Source of the DNA: Armatimonadia bacterium | GTDB lineage: Bacteria > Armatimonadota > Zipacnadia > Zipacnadales > JABUFB01 | Assembly: GCA_039679385.1 (NCBI GenBank) | Contig: JBDKVB010000102.1 | Coordinates: 1 to 43,655, forward strand | Direction: 5' to 3' | Length of the DNA stretch: 43,655 bases | Part shown: positions 27,416-35,637 of the stretch, piece by piece | Position numbering within the stretch: the stretch's first letter is position 1 | How the letters are laid out: the number at the start of each line of letters is the position of its first letter | Made by a program: the position numbers and the translations under genes | The notes under the pieces: generated by a model | Database searches by the model: none | Told to the model about the DNA's origin: nothing | The model's input: the letters and a program-made list of their open reading frames with translations, nothing else

Positions 27416-28276
27416 CTAGCTGCGTGCCGGAGGTGGCGCCTGGGGTCCCTGCGGAGCCTGAGGCGCCTGCGGGCTTCTGGGCTGAGGAGGCACAACGGGT
27501 CGGTCGCCGAGACGATCGAGGAGGCCACCGTCGACGGTCAGCGTCGCCCCGTTCACGAAGGAGGCCTCCTCCGAGGCCAGGAAGCAGATGGCTGCAGCGA
27601 TCTCGTCCGGCGACCCGAGACGCTTGAGAACCTGCATCTCACTCGTCCGAGGTTGCCAGGTCTCGCGGTCCACCTCCAGGTTCTTGCGGCCGTAGAGGCT
27701 GACGTCGATGGTTCCCGGGAGGATGCAGTTGAAGCGGATGCCCCGGGCACCGAACTCGACGGCAAGCCCTCGCGTGAGCCCGCAGATGCCGGCCTTTGAG
27801 GCTGCATAGGCCGAGCAGCCCGGAACCGTCGCCTCGGCATGGACCGAGGAGATGTTCACGACACTGCCACTACCGCTCTCGAGCATGCTACCGATGACCG
27901 CGCGACTCATCAGGTACATGCTCTTCAGGTTCGTCCCCACGACGCGATCCCAGAAGTCCTCTTCCATCTCGAGCAAGGGCGCGGCTCGGGTGATCCCGGC
28001 GTTGTTGATCAGCACGTCTACCCGTCCGAAGGCCTGCAGCGTCTCCTCGGCGACGCGACGGCAGTCGTCGCCGATACCCACATCGGCCTGAACAAACAGC
28101 GCATGTCCGCCGCCGTCCTCGATCTCCTGCGCAGTAGCTTGCCCGCCCTCAACGTTGTTGTTCGCCACGACGCAGACACTCGCTCCCTCACGGGCCAGTC
28201 GCAAGGCGGTTGCCTTGCCGATCCCTGAGGAGGAGCCTGTCACAATAGCGGTCTTCCCGCTGAATCTGCCGTCCAC
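27416..28276 (-). CDS. SDR family oxidoreductase with Pro/Gln-rich tail
   Basis: 286 residues from a GTG start (28276). It is a classical short-chain dehydrogenase/reductase: TGSSSGIG at 13-20 (nucleotide binding), NNAG at 91-94, Ser143/Ser144, Tyr157 and Lys161 of the YxxxK catalytic set, and PGTI at 187-190 after the cofactor. Asn40 and Asn41 after the second strand give no clear NAD or NADP preference. The FabG-like core ends with VDGGLLDR at 248-255, and is followed by about 30 residues rich in Pro, Gln and Ala (257-286), which is not usual for the family. In this setting a sugar or sugar-acid dehydrogenase is more likely than a fatty-acid enzyme, but the substrate cannot be read. It converges on the aldolase. 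Confidence 0.88.
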   Translation of the reverse strand: MDGRFSGKTAIVTGSSSGIGKATALRLAREGASVCVVANNNVEGGQATAQEIEDGGGHALFVQADVGIGDDCRRVAEETLQAFGRVDVLINNAGITRAAPLLEMEEDFWDRVVGTNLKSMYLMSRAVIGSMLESGSGSVVNISSVHAEATVPGCSAYAASKAGICGLTRGLAVEFGARGIRFNCILPGTIDVSLYGRKNLEVDRETWQPRTSEMQVLKRLGSPDEIAAAICFLASEEASFVNGATLTVDGGLLDRLGDRPVVPPQPRSPQAPQAPQGPQAPPPARS

Positions 28277-28332
28277 CGGTTACACCTGCCTGTCACAGAC
28301 TGGGTTGTGCCGTCCTGCCTCGTCGAGTGCTC

Positions 28333-29271
28333 TCAGATCAGCTCTCGGAACCACTCCAGCGTCCGCTCGATCCCGGTGCGCAGGTCTGTCTTCGGCTCCC
28401 AGTCCAGGAGCTCCCGCGCGCGACTGATGTCGGGGCGACGGCGCTTCGGGTCATCCTCATGCAGCAGCGGCAGGTCGCACAGCTCGGACTTGCTCCCGGT
28501 GAGTTCAAGAACCAGCTCGGCGAAATCGCGGATCGAGGTTTCCGTCGGGTTGCCGATGTTGATCGGCCCGGTGTGCTCGGAGGTCATGAGCTGGTATAGC
28601 CCGTCGACCTCGTCCTCACAGTAGACGAAGCTGCGGGTCTGCCGGCCTCCTCCGTAGATGGTGAGAGGCTGGCCCGTAAGGGCCTGCATGCAGAAGTTGG
28701 AGACCACGCGACCGTCGTCGGAGCGCATTCGCGGACCGTAGGTATTGAAGATGCGCGCGATGTGAACCGGCACCCTGTACTTGCGGTGGAAGGCGAAGCA
28801 GAGGGCCTCCGCATAGCGCTTGCCTTCGTCGTAGACGGCACGAGGCCCGATGATGTTGACGTTGCCCGTGTAGTCCTCGCACTGCGGATGGACCTCGGGG
28901 TCTCCGTAGATCTCCGAAGTGGAGGCCTGGAGGAAGCCGGCACCCTTGCGCAGGGCGAGCTCGAGGAGATTGCGGGTGCCCTCGCTGCAGGCCCGCATGA
29001 TCTCGATGGGTATCCGGTCGAAGTCAACCGGGCTGGCTGGACAGGCAAGGTTGACGACGTAGTCCACAGGTCCGGCGACGTCGATGAGCTTGCAGATATC
29101 GTGCTGGATGAAGTCGCAGCGGTCGGGTATGGAGCAGTCCTGCGCATTCCGGCGGGTACCGGTGGCGTAGTTGTCCAGAACCACGACGTCAAAGTCGCGG
29201 GACAGCAAGTGCTTTACGAAGTGGTAGCCAAGGAAGCCGGCTCCCCCGGCCACAACAGCTCTGGGACGCAT
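28333..29271 (-). CDS. UDP-glucuronate decarboxylase (UDP-xylose synthase-like)
   Basis: 312 residues from the ATG at 29271, which has a GGAGGAAAG site; the frame is open further upstream but without family similarity. It belongs to the extended SDR epimerase/decarboxylase family. Rossmann motif GGAGFLG at 9-15, NLACPASP at 74-81, the ASTSEIYG strand at 116-123 (Thr118 and Glu120), and Tyr147-x-x-x-Lys151 in the decarboxylase-typical GPRAVYDEGKRYAE block at 142-155. ARIFNTYGPRM at 172-182 and a SFVY segment follow. These agree well with UXS-type enzymes that convert UDP-glucuronate to UDP-xylose. UDP-xylose would serve glycan synthesis, for example the operon at 35638-43655. Upstream is a hairpin leader, and the gene is divergent from the SGNH hydrolase. 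Confidence 0.88.
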   Translation of the reverse strand: MRPRAVVAGGAGFLGYHFVKHLLSRDFDVVVLDNYATGTRRNAQDCSIPDRCDFIQHDICKLIDVAGPVDYVVNLACPASPVDFDRIPIEIMRACSEGTRNLLELALRKGAGFLQASTSEIYGDPEVHPQCEDYTGNVNIIGPRAVYDEGKRYAEALCFAFHRKYRVPVHIARIFNTYGPRMRSDDGRVVSNFCMQALTGQPLTIYGGGRQTRSFVYCEDEVDGLYQLMTSEHTGPINIGNPTETSIRDFAELVLELTGSKSELCDLPLLHEDDPKRRRPDISRARELLDWEPKTDLRTGIERTLEWFRELI

Positions 29272-29296
29272 TTGGGATCTTTCCTCCAAGGGTTCA

Positions 29297-29322
29297 GCAG
29301 GAGGGGCACCCTGCCCCTCTGC
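29297..29322 (-). promoter_or_regulatory. Hairpin in the leader of the UDP-glucuronate decarboxylase gene
   Basis: GAGGGGCA (29301-29308) pairs with TGCCCCTC (29312-29319) around CCC, and a further three pairs (GCA 29297-29299 / TGC 29320-29322) follow a single bulged G. On the minus strand it ends 25 bases before the ATG, just upstream of the ribosome binding site. A role in translation or mRNA stability is possible; it does not match a riboswitch I know. Confidence 0.35.
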
Positions 29323-29473
29323 CCACACACCGCGCGACGCAGCGGCCATGCAACGTGCCCATGGCCGGAGGTCTGGCCAGTCAGCCTGGCGAAATACGTG
29401 TAGGTTGTACCACGTTCTGCGCTTGAGCGGTATACCCCTGTGCTGATATCCGTGACCGGAGGCCGTTACTCCC

Positions 29474-30484
29474 ATGAGAGTCAGGATCGATTCGTCCTAT
29501 GTCCACGGCGCCCTTTCGCTGGAGACCCTTGGCGACGCGGTGAAGCCCTGGCGTATCCCCTTCCCCCAGATCGGACTATTCCCCTCACCGGGCGACAGCA
29601 TGGTGAACACCGCAGGAAACGCAGCCGGAGTCCGTGTGCGGTTCACCACGGAGGCGGATCGGGTTGAGCTTCTGTGCGATAGCTTCGGGGGAGTTCGCAG
29701 CTTCGACCTGACCTGCGGGGGCGATCTGCTGGAGACGGTGGTTCTGCCGGCGGATGCCGACACGGTCAGCTTCATGAAGCTGACCGGGAGTGCGGCGACC
29801 TACGAGATCTGGCTGACGCAGGTGGCCCCGGTGGTGCTTCGTGAGCTCGCGGTGCCCGAAGGCGCAAGTCTCGCGCCGGCCCCGGACGATCGCCCACGGT
29901 GGACCACTTACGGGAGCTCCATTAGCCATTGCGGAGCGGCGCACAGTCCGGCTCGCACCTGGCCTGCGACGGCTGCCAGAATCGCCAACCTGAATCTGAC
30001 CTGCCTCGGCTACGGCGGGCAATGCCACCTCGACCCGATGATCGCGCGGATGATCCGTGACGTGCCGGCAGACCTCATCTCGCTGAAGGTCGGGATCAAC
30101 GTCCAGGGCGGGTCAAGCTTATCGCCACGGACCTTCCGGCCGGCGGTCATCGGGATGGTGCAGGTAATCCGGGAGCGCCAGCCCATCACTCCGATCGTCA
30201 TCGTCTCCCCGATCATCTCACCGCCGCGGGAGACTGCCGACAACGCCGTCGGCCTGAGCCTGACCAAGATGCGCGAGGAGCTGCAGGACGCTGTGCAGCG
30301 GCTGAAGGACTGCGGGGATGCCAACCTGTACTACGCGGACGGTCTCGAGCTCTTCGGGGAAGACTGCGTCGAGCCCTATCTGCCCGACCTGCTGCATCCC
30401 AACGGCGACGGCTATGAAGTGCTCGGCAGGAGGTTCGTGGAGCAGGTGCTGGACCGAGTGCCACTCAAGAAAGCCCAGGCTTGA
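29474..30484 (+). CDS. SGNH/GDSL hydrolase with N-terminal beta domain
   Basis: 336 residues; the ATG at 29474 has GGAGG 11-15 bases upstream. Residues about 1-125 form a beta-sandwich-like domain of the type found before some SGNH esterases. The hydrolase domain follows: block I YGSSISH at 146-152 with Ser149 as nucleophile, block II Gly in GYGG at 179-182, block III Asn209 in KVGIN (205-209), and block V DLLHPN at 305-310 with Asp305 and His308. All four SGNH blocks are therefore present. Such enzymes remove acetyl or other acyl groups from sugars and lipids. With lyases nearby, a carbohydrate esterase is the most likely role, but this is inference. No signal peptide is seen. Its stop is 40 bases from the end of the convergent Lon-domain gene. 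Confidence 0.85.
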   Translation: MRVRIDSSYVHGALSLETLGDAVKPWRIPFPQIGLFPSPGDSMVNTAGNAAGVRVRFTTEADRVELLCDSFGGVRSFDLTCGGDLLETVVLPADADTVSFMKLTGSAATYEIWLTQVAPVVLRELAVPEGASLAPAPDDRPRWTTYGSSISHCGAAHSPARTWPATAARIANLNLTCLGYGGQCHLDPMIARMIRDVPADLISLKVGINVQGGSSLSPRTFRPAVIGMVQVIRERQPITPIVIVSPIISPPRETADNAVGLSLTKMREELQDAVQRLKDCGDANLYYADGLELFGEDCVEPYLPDLLHPNGDGYEVLGRRFVEQVLDRVPLKKAQA

Positions 30485-30524
30485 GACCGTCGAGTACCCG
30501 GACACGCGGCAGGTGCCTGGAGGG

Positions 30525-31196
30525 TTAGTTGCGCGAGAACAGACCGTTCTTGCTGACGGTTCCCGGCTGGGTCTTCTCAGCCACTTCAAAGGCCGCGAGG
30601 AGTTCACGGTACTGCTCGCTCTCCTCGCGAAGCAACTCGCGTTCGTAGAGGAGACGCTCTGCGGCGGTCTCCACTTCGAGCAACTGCTGTCGCTGCTCCA
30701 GGGAGGCCGTCAGGTGCGCCGCAATCATATAGGATAGGCGCTCCGGGTCGTCGGGCACTGCAAGGTCGAGGGCGGGCATCCCCATCAGCTTCAGCACCGT
30801 CTCGATGTGTGCCGATAGCATCTGGCCAAGTTCCTGGCAGAGCTCTGAGGAAACCATGTGGTCACGCTGTTCGAACTCGAGCAGCGTGACTTCTGCTCTC
30901 AGCATGTCATCCTCGACCTCGACGCTGTCGACACGGAAGCGCTCCTGGCCGATCACGAGCGCCTGCAGCCCGGGCTCCGAAGGTGTGGTCCGCACCAGGC
31001 GGGCTGTTGTGCCGATGCGGTAGGGCTCAGCGATACCCCCGACCTCAGGGCCACGCCGGATTAGCGCGATGCCGAAGAGCTGCCCTGCCTCCTGGCACTC
31101 ACGCACCATGCGCAGGTAGCGTTCCTCGAAGACTGCCAGGGGCATGGGCATCCAGGGGAATAGCACCGCATTCAAGGGCATCAAGGGTAACCGCAC
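30525..31196 (-). CDS. Lon N-terminal substrate-binding domain protein
   Basis: About 223 residues. The start is taken as the GTG at 31196 because GGAGGTGGG lies 8 bases before it; the frame is open to a TTG at 31211. The protein consists of a LON substrate-binding domain without ATPase or protease: RLPLMPLNAVLFPWMPMPL at the start, FEERYLRMV, GIALIRRG, GTTARLV, and a VIGQERFRVDSVE strand. Residues about 150-205 are charged and probably form a helical coiled coil (EQRQQLLEVETAAERLLYERE). Stand-alone LonN-domain proteins are common and their role is not settled. It converges on the SGNH hydrolase and diverges from the RtcB-like gene. Confidence 0.88.
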   Translation of the reverse strand: MRLPLMPLNAVLFPWMPMPLAVFEERYLRMVRECQEAGQLFGIALIRRGPEVGGIAEPYRIGTTARLVRTTPSEPGLQALVIGQERFRVDSVEVEDDMLRAEVTLLEFEQRDHMVSSELCQELGQMLSAHIETVLKLMGMPALDLAVPDDPERLSYMIAAHLTASLEQRQQLLEVETAAERLLYERELLREESEQYRELLAAFEVAEKTQPGTVSKNGLFSRN

Positions 31197-31327
31197 GGTT
31201 CCCACCTCCAACTGACCGCGTCCATCGACCGCTGGCTGCTTCCTCGGCAGACCAGAGGCCCTCCTGTCGCAATTCCAGACGGTTGCAGTATTGCCGCATA
31301 GACCTTTTCACAAACGGGAAGGAGGCT

Positions 31328-31358
31328 TTGGGTCTGGCGACGAACTACCCCGTATAGT
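31328..31358 (+). promoter_or_regulatory. Possible promoter of the RtcB-like gene
   Basis: TATAGT at 31353-31358 is a good -10 match. The nearest -35-like hexamer, TTGGGT at 31328-31333, gives a long 19-base spacer. The gene starts at 31380, so the leader would be only about 15 bases and would consist almost entirely of the AGGAG site at 31367-31371. Confidence 0.25.
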
Positions 31359-31379
31359 AGCTTATGAGGAGTCTTCGCC

Positions 31380-32588
31380 ATGTCTGATATGATTGATCGT
31401 GAGACGGCCCTGCAGCGCGCGAGAGAGCATATCTTCTCGATGGCGGTTAGCGACGCCGCAGCCGATCTGTGCGCGGCGAATCTCGCCTTTGGCCTCGCGA
31501 AGATCCACTTCGCCCAGTCCCATTTCGGCTTCCCTGCCGATGCTTCCTTCATCGGCACGCCGGACATGACGATCACCCGCAACAGTGGACGCTGGCGGGC
31601 CGGTATCGGCTATGGTGGTCGTCTGAGTTGGGGTGACGGCGATCGCGACCTGGTCGTTCTCGATGTGAAGCCAAACACCTGCGGGATGCTCATGGGCGGC
31701 CTGCGGGAGCGGCCTGACGCAGGGGCTCTGACCAAGCGCCTGCACCAACTGCAGCACCATCAGGTTACGATCAAGGGCGTGCCGATTGAGTGGGACTTCG
31801 GTACCGGGAACCACTTCATCGACGTGTTCGAGACCGACGACTCAAGCCCCGGGCGTGACCTGCCTCCCTATGCCTTCGTGGTACACGCCTCGGGTGCGGA
31901 GCTCCGAGCCGAAAGCTCGTACGGCCCTGGCTTGTACTGGGACGACAGCGCGGAATGGCAGCGACGCTGCGAGGTTCTGGACACTCCCTGGGGTCCCCTG
32001 CATCTGCTCCGCGGCGACGAGGCACGCCAGTACATCGACCTGTACTGGGAGACCGATGACTTCGCAATGAAGCGCCGGATGTTGGCCGCCGAGTCGTTGT
32101 TCGGCGATTTCGAGATCCTCGGCAACATCAACCACCAGGGGCTGCTCAATGACAATGAAGTCCTGCTTGGGTGCCAGACGACCAGCGTGCCGGAGAACCA
32201 CTTGCTGGGTGTGATGGTGCGCGCCGATCGTCCGGCCTTCCTGCTCAAGGGTCTGCCGAACCTCACTGACGAGCATATCGATGCCCTGGGCTTCCGCGAG
32301 AGAGCCGAACGCTGGGGACTGATAGAGCGTCTGCGCGATGCCAACGTGATTCCACACGGGGCCGGGTACTCGCTACCCCATCTGAGCCGCGTCCGCCGGG
32401 TCATCGAGATCAACAACACCCGCTACTTCGAACTGGAGCGCGCAGGTCAGAACGACACCCAGATCATCAGCGAGCCGCGCGACCTCAACTGGGGCTACCG
32501 GGACGAGTCGGTGGTCGATCGAACCGTCGAGTGCGGTCTGGGTGAGGTTGCCGCCAAGCTGAACCCGCTGTTCGTCCTCAAGACGTGA
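31380..32588 (+). CDS. Divergent RtcB-like RNA ligase homologue
   Basis: 402 residues, ATG behind AGGAG. RtcB joins RNA 3-prime phosphate (or 2',3'-cyclic phosphate) to 5-prime hydroxyl ends using GTP and manganese. The family order of motifs is kept: SHFGFP at 47-52, Asp95 and Cys101 in the CGM block (101-103), GTGNHFID at 141-148 (Asn144, His145), VVHASG at 167-172 (His169), NINHQG at 249-254 (His252), PHGAGY at 325-330 with His326 in the place of the guanylated histidine, and a LNPLFVLK end at 394-401 matching the PLGVVKG end. Differences: Asp-to-Cys spacing is six residues, not three; the HSGSRG loop is changed; the protein is shorter than usual (about 480). Similarity was recognised from motifs only. 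It may have altered activity. Confidence 0.6.
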   Translation: MSDMIDRETALQRAREHIFSMAVSDAAADLCAANLAFGLAKIHFAQSHFGFPADASFIGTPDMTITRNSGRWRAGIGYGGRLSWGDGDRDLVVLDVKPNTCGMLMGGLRERPDAGALTKRLHQLQHHQVTIKGVPIEWDFGTGNHFIDVFETDDSSPGRDLPPYAFVVHASGAELRAESSYGPGLYWDDSAEWQRRCEVLDTPWGPLHLLRGDEARQYIDLYWETDDFAMKRRMLAAESLFGDFEILGNINHQGLLNDNEVLLGCQTTSVPENHLLGVMVRADRPAFLLKGLPNLTDEHIDALGFRERAERWGLIERLRDANVIPHGAGYSLPHLSRVRRVIEINNTRYFELERAGQNDTQIISEPRDLNWGYRDESVVDRTVECGLGEVAAKLNPLFVLKT

Positions 32589-32650
32589 GTTCGGTCGTCG
32601 TCAGCCCTGATCTGACTCCACTTCCCGTGGGTTTCCTGCTGCCGAGGCAC

Positions 32651-32672
32651 GCGCAGAGTCGTCCTTCTGCGC
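32651..32672 (+). terminator. Hairpin downstream of the RtcB-like gene
   Basis: GCGCAGA (32651-32657) pairs perfectly with TCTGCGC (32666-32672) around an eight-base loop, 63 bases after the stop. It is followed by only three T residues (ACCGTTTG), so it is a weak terminator candidate. Confidence 0.35.
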
Positions 32673-32677
32673 ACCGT

Positions 32678-32705
32678 TTGCGTCCGTTGCGGCGCGTGGT
32701 ATCAT
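32678..32705 (+). promoter_or_regulatory. Possible promoter of the fumarase operon
   Basis: TTGCGT at 32678-32683 and TATCAT at 32700-32705 are separated by 16 bases and lie about 106 bases before the fumarase alpha start, giving a GC-rich leader near 100 bases long. The pair matches sigma-70-type hexamers moderately. Confidence 0.35.
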
Positions 32706-32811
32706 AGGGGTCGTGTTGTGCCGGGACGGTGGAGGGCTGGTCGAGGCGTAGCCGACACGGGGTCTGCCGCCGGCCCAAAGAGGGGGACGCAGTTCCCTTC
32801 AGGAGTTGACC

Positions 32812-33654
32812 ATGCGAGAGATCGCCCCTGAGACCATCACGGAAGCCGTGTCCGTGATGTGCCGGAACGCCAACTACGACCTTCCCGGGGATGTTCGGGC
32901 AGCCCTGCAGCGCGCTCGCGAAGAAGAGACCAGTGCCGTCGCAGTCGAGGTGCTCGATACCCTCCTACGCAACGCCGAGGTCGCTGCCGCCGAGAGACTT
33001 GCGATCTGCCAGGACTGCGGCGTAGCCGTCCTTTTCGTTGAGCTGGGACGCGACGTCCATCTCGGCGGCGACTTGTACGCTGCCATCAACGAGGGCGTCC
33101 GTGCCGGCTATGAGTCCGGGTACCTGCGCAAGTCCATGGTGCGGGATCCCCTGCGCCGCGACACCAACACGGGCGACAACACACCCGCCGTCGTTCATGT
33201 GCGGCTCGTGGAGGGAGATCGGCTCAGGCTCACCATTGCTCCCAAAGGGGGCGGCAGTGAGAACATGAGCGCGGTGTGGCTGCTGACCCCGGCGGAGGGT
33301 CGCGAGGGGATCTTGCGGCGCGTCACTGAGCGCATCGCCGAGGCCGGAGGCAAGCCTTGTCCCCCACTGGTTCTCGGTGTCGGAGTTGGCGGCACGATGG
33401 AGAAGGCTGCGCTGCTGGCCAAGGAAGCGCTGCTGCGCGAGGTTGGTGCGCCGAGTCCCCTTCCCGAGGTGGCTGAGCTCGAGCAGGAGCTTCTCAGCCG
33501 GGTCAATGCGCTGGGGATCGGTCCGATGGGCCTGGGCGGTCGCACGACGGCGCTCTCGGTCCACGTGGAGCGTCATCCGTGCCACATCGCCAGCCTGCCG
33601 GTGGCGCTGAACGTGCAATGCCATGCCGCTCGTCATCTCACTGTGGAACTCTGA
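32812..33654 (+). CDS. Fumarate hydratase, alpha subunit (class I, Fe-S)
   Basis: 280 residues from the ATG at 32812, preceded by AGGAG; a TTG at 32806 is possible. With the next gene it forms the two-subunit oxygen-sensitive fumarase/tartrate dehydratase that interconverts fumarate and malate. Three cysteines in the positions that hold the 4Fe-4S cluster are present: Cys66 in AICQDCG (64-70), Cys183 in KPCPP (181-185) and Cys270 in NVQCHAARH (267-275). Other markers are DNTPAVVH at 122-129, PKGGGSENMSA at 144-154 and GVGVGGTMEKAA at 189-200. A Cys (69) replaces the usual Thr in the CQDTG motif. Whether the substrate is fumarate or tartrate cannot be decided from sequence alone; the organism probably uses it in the citric acid cycle. 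Confidence 0.92.
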   Translation: MREIAPETITEAVSVMCRNANYDLPGDVRAALQRAREEETSAVAVEVLDTLLRNAEVAAAERLAICQDCGVAVLFVELGRDVHLGGDLYAAINEGVRAGYESGYLRKSMVRDPLRRDTNTGDNTPAVVHVRLVEGDRLRLTIAPKGGGSENMSAVWLLTPAEGREGILRRVTERIAEAGGKPCPPLVLGVGVGGTMEKAALLAKEALLREVGAPSPLPEVAELEQELLSRVNALGIGPMGLGGRTTALSVHVERHPCHIASLPVALNVQCHAARHLTVEL

Positions 33655-33710
33655 GGGGGCCGAAGCGATCTGGTCGCAGCTCCCCTCATCTCACCTGATG
33701 GACACCTGCC

Positions 33711-34262
33711 ATGAGCACGTCTCCCAAGTCCGTGCAGATTCCGCTCTCCGCAGAGGCCGTTCTCGAGCTTCACGCCGGGGATAGCATTCTGCTGAACGGT
33801 CCGGTGTACACGGCCCGTGACGCTGGACACAAGCGCATGTTTGACCTTCTCGACGCCGGGCAGGAGCTTCCCTTGCCGCTTCAGGGCCAGGCGATCTACT
33901 ACTGCGGACCGGCACCGACGCCACCGGGACGGGCCATGGGTTCTGCAGGGCCGACCTCCAGCTACCGGATGGATGTCTTCACACCGCGACTGCTTGGTCT
34001 GGGGCTCAAGGCGACCATCGGCAAGGGTAACCGCAGCCTGGCCGTGCGCGAAGCCTGCAGGGAGCACGGTGCCGTCTACCTCGTCGCCGTCGGTGGGGCT
34101 GGTGCGCTGCTGGCTCAGCGTATCGTGGCCGCCGAGATCGTCGCCTGGGAGGACCTGGGCGCCGAGGCCCTGCGGCGACTGCAGGTACAGCAATTCCCGG
34201 TCATCGTGGCCTACGACGCCCACGGTGGCAGCGTCTTTCCGGGCGATGAGCCGCTCGGATAG
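33711..34262 (+). CDS. Fumarate hydratase, beta subunit (class I)
   Basis: 183 residues, 56 bases after the alpha subunit; the ribosome binding site is weak. The beta subunit supplies the substrate-binding half of the class I hydratase. Typical motifs are VYTARDAGHKRM at 32-43 (His40), YCGPAPTPPGR at 64-74, GPTSSYRMD at 81-89 (substrate binding), GKGN at 104-107 and GGAGAL at 128-133, with the common ending KRIV/QRIVAAEIVAWEDLG-like at 136-150. Length is normal for a separate beta chain. It completes the enzyme encoded by 32812-33654 and overlaps or directly precedes a TPR gene, suggesting one transcript. Confidence 0.92.
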   Translation: MSTSPKSVQIPLSAEAVLELHAGDSILLNGPVYTARDAGHKRMFDLLDAGQELPLPLQGQAIYYCGPAPTPPGRAMGSAGPTSSYRMDVFTPRLLGLGLKATIGKGNRSLAVREACREHGAVYLVAVGGAGALLAQRIVAAEIVAWEDLGAEALRRLQVQQFPVIVAYDAHGGSVFPGDEPLG

Positions 34263-35613
34263 TGAACTCTCGCTCACCGGCAACCGACTGATGGCAACTA
34301 CCGTATCGTCGCTCGTCGCAAAGACCTTCTACTGGGCCGCCCAGATCTCCCTGCCGCTGGGCAAGCCGGGCATGAGGATTGCCCGGTCGCTGCTGGGCAC
34401 AGCCCTGGTGTACGATCCCCGTCTCGATCGCGCTCGTGGCTGGCGTTCGCTCGTTGACGGGGCGTTGGCCCGTGAGCGCGGCGACCTCGAAACTGCCGTC
34501 GCTTCCCTGCGGGACGCCAGTGCGGTGCTTCCCGACAATGACGCCGTGACGGCGAACCTGGGGATTGCGCTGGCCCTCGCTGGTCGCTACGACGAAGCAG
34601 TGACCGTGATTGAGCGGGCCATGCGCGGGGACACCGACGTCACCGGCGAGCCGCAGATCTGGATGGCCCTGGCCTGGGCGCATCTGCGGACCGGTCGCAG
34701 CCCGAAGGCTCTCGAAGCCTGCGAACGGGCTGAGGAGAGCCGTGCCACCTCGGTTGATCTGCGGATTCTGCGGATACTGGCGCTGGCCTCGTGCCGGGGG
34801 TTTGTGCAGCGAGACGAACTGCGAAACCTGCTGCGGATGCGAGGCCAGATGCTCCCGCTGGTTCTTGAACACATTGAGCAACTGGCTGTTTCCGGCTCGC
34901 GGGATGTGGCGCGCCAGCTCGTGCGAGGATTGCCCGACAGCATCCAGACGCGGGCGCTGCAGGTGATCGTGCGCTCGGCGATGGCAGGCGACAACCTGGA
35001 GGCGGCCCACTGGGCCATCCGCGAGTTGGAGATTCGCCAGCCCGATTCCCCGACAGCCCCGGTGCTGCGGTCCGAGTTGGCACTGCGACGAGGGGATCTT
35101 CACGAGGCGCTCAGCGAGGCGATGGAGGCTGTGCGCCGAAGGCCGCAGGATGCGCAGGCACTCGACCAGATCGTCCGCGTGCGTGTGCTGCGTGGCGAAG
35201 CGGAACAGGCTGTCCAGGACGCTGTGGCGGCCGTGCAACGTCGGGGTACCGGAGGCCTCACAGCGGGCATCGCGGCCTTGCACTACCTCGAAGCACAGCA
35301 GCTCGAGGTGGCTCAACGAGTGTTCTCCGTCCAGCGCTCAGGTGACGAACTGGCCTGCGCCTTCGCCACCGCTGCCCAGGCGCTTCTCCATGCACGGCGG
35401 AAGCACTATGCAGAGGCGCTGCGCCAGGCCGAACGCTCAGTGGGATATGCCGGACGCATCCCGGCCTGGGCTGGTTCGGAGTACTGCCGGCAACGCATCG
35501 CCGAGTGCCTGCGGGAGACGCTGGAGCTCTCCAAGGCCTCTGGCGAGGAGGTCCCCGAGGCGCTGGCGCAGCAGGTTGCTTCCCTGCAACCGCCTGAAGA
35601 GGCCGCGACGTAG
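34246..35613 (+). CDS. TPR-repeat protein, function unknown
   Basis: About 455 residues if it starts at the ATG at 34246, which overlaps the fumarase stop by 17 bases; an ATG at 34291 is an alternative, and neither has a clear ribosome binding site. The protein is helical, Ala- and Arg-rich, and contains tetratricopeptide-like pairs: about 69-130 (LARERGDLETAVASLRDASAVLPDN followed by a second helix pair is the clearest, in segments), 245-300 (LALRRGDLHEALSEAMEA) and 345-385. No enzyme domain is recognised. Near the start is a hydrophobic stretch (FYWAAQISLPLG), too short for a clear membrane segment. TPR domains mediate protein contacts. Its gene is coupled to the fumarase pair, but a functional link is not shown. 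Confidence 0.65.
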   Translation: MSRSDSELSLTGNRLMATTVSSLVAKTFYWAAQISLPLGKPGMRIARSLLGTALVYDPRLDRARGWRSLVDGALARERGDLETAVASLRDASAVLPDNDAVTANLGIALALAGRYDEAVTVIERAMRGDTDVTGEPQIWMALAWAHLRTGRSPKALEACERAEESRATSVDLRILRILALASCRGFVQRDELRNLLRMRGQMLPLVLEHIEQLAVSGSRDVARQLVRGLPDSIQTRALQVIVRSAMAGDNLEAAHWAIRELEIRQPDSPTAPVLRSELALRRGDLHEALSEAMEAVRRRPQDAQALDQIVRVRVLRGEAEQAVQDAVAAVQRRGTGGLTAGIAALHYLEAQQLEVAQRVFSVQRSGDELACAFATAAQALLHARRKHYAEALRQAERSVGYAGRIPAWAGSEYCRQRIAECLRETLELSKASGEEVPEALAQQVASLQPPEEAAT

Positions 35614-35637
35614 ACTGCAGCACCGGTCAGTGTGATG

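Noticed and set aside
34201-35316. Minus-strand frame of 371 codons opposite the TPR protein
   Set aside because: No start signal or domain; the plus strand has regular TPR helices.
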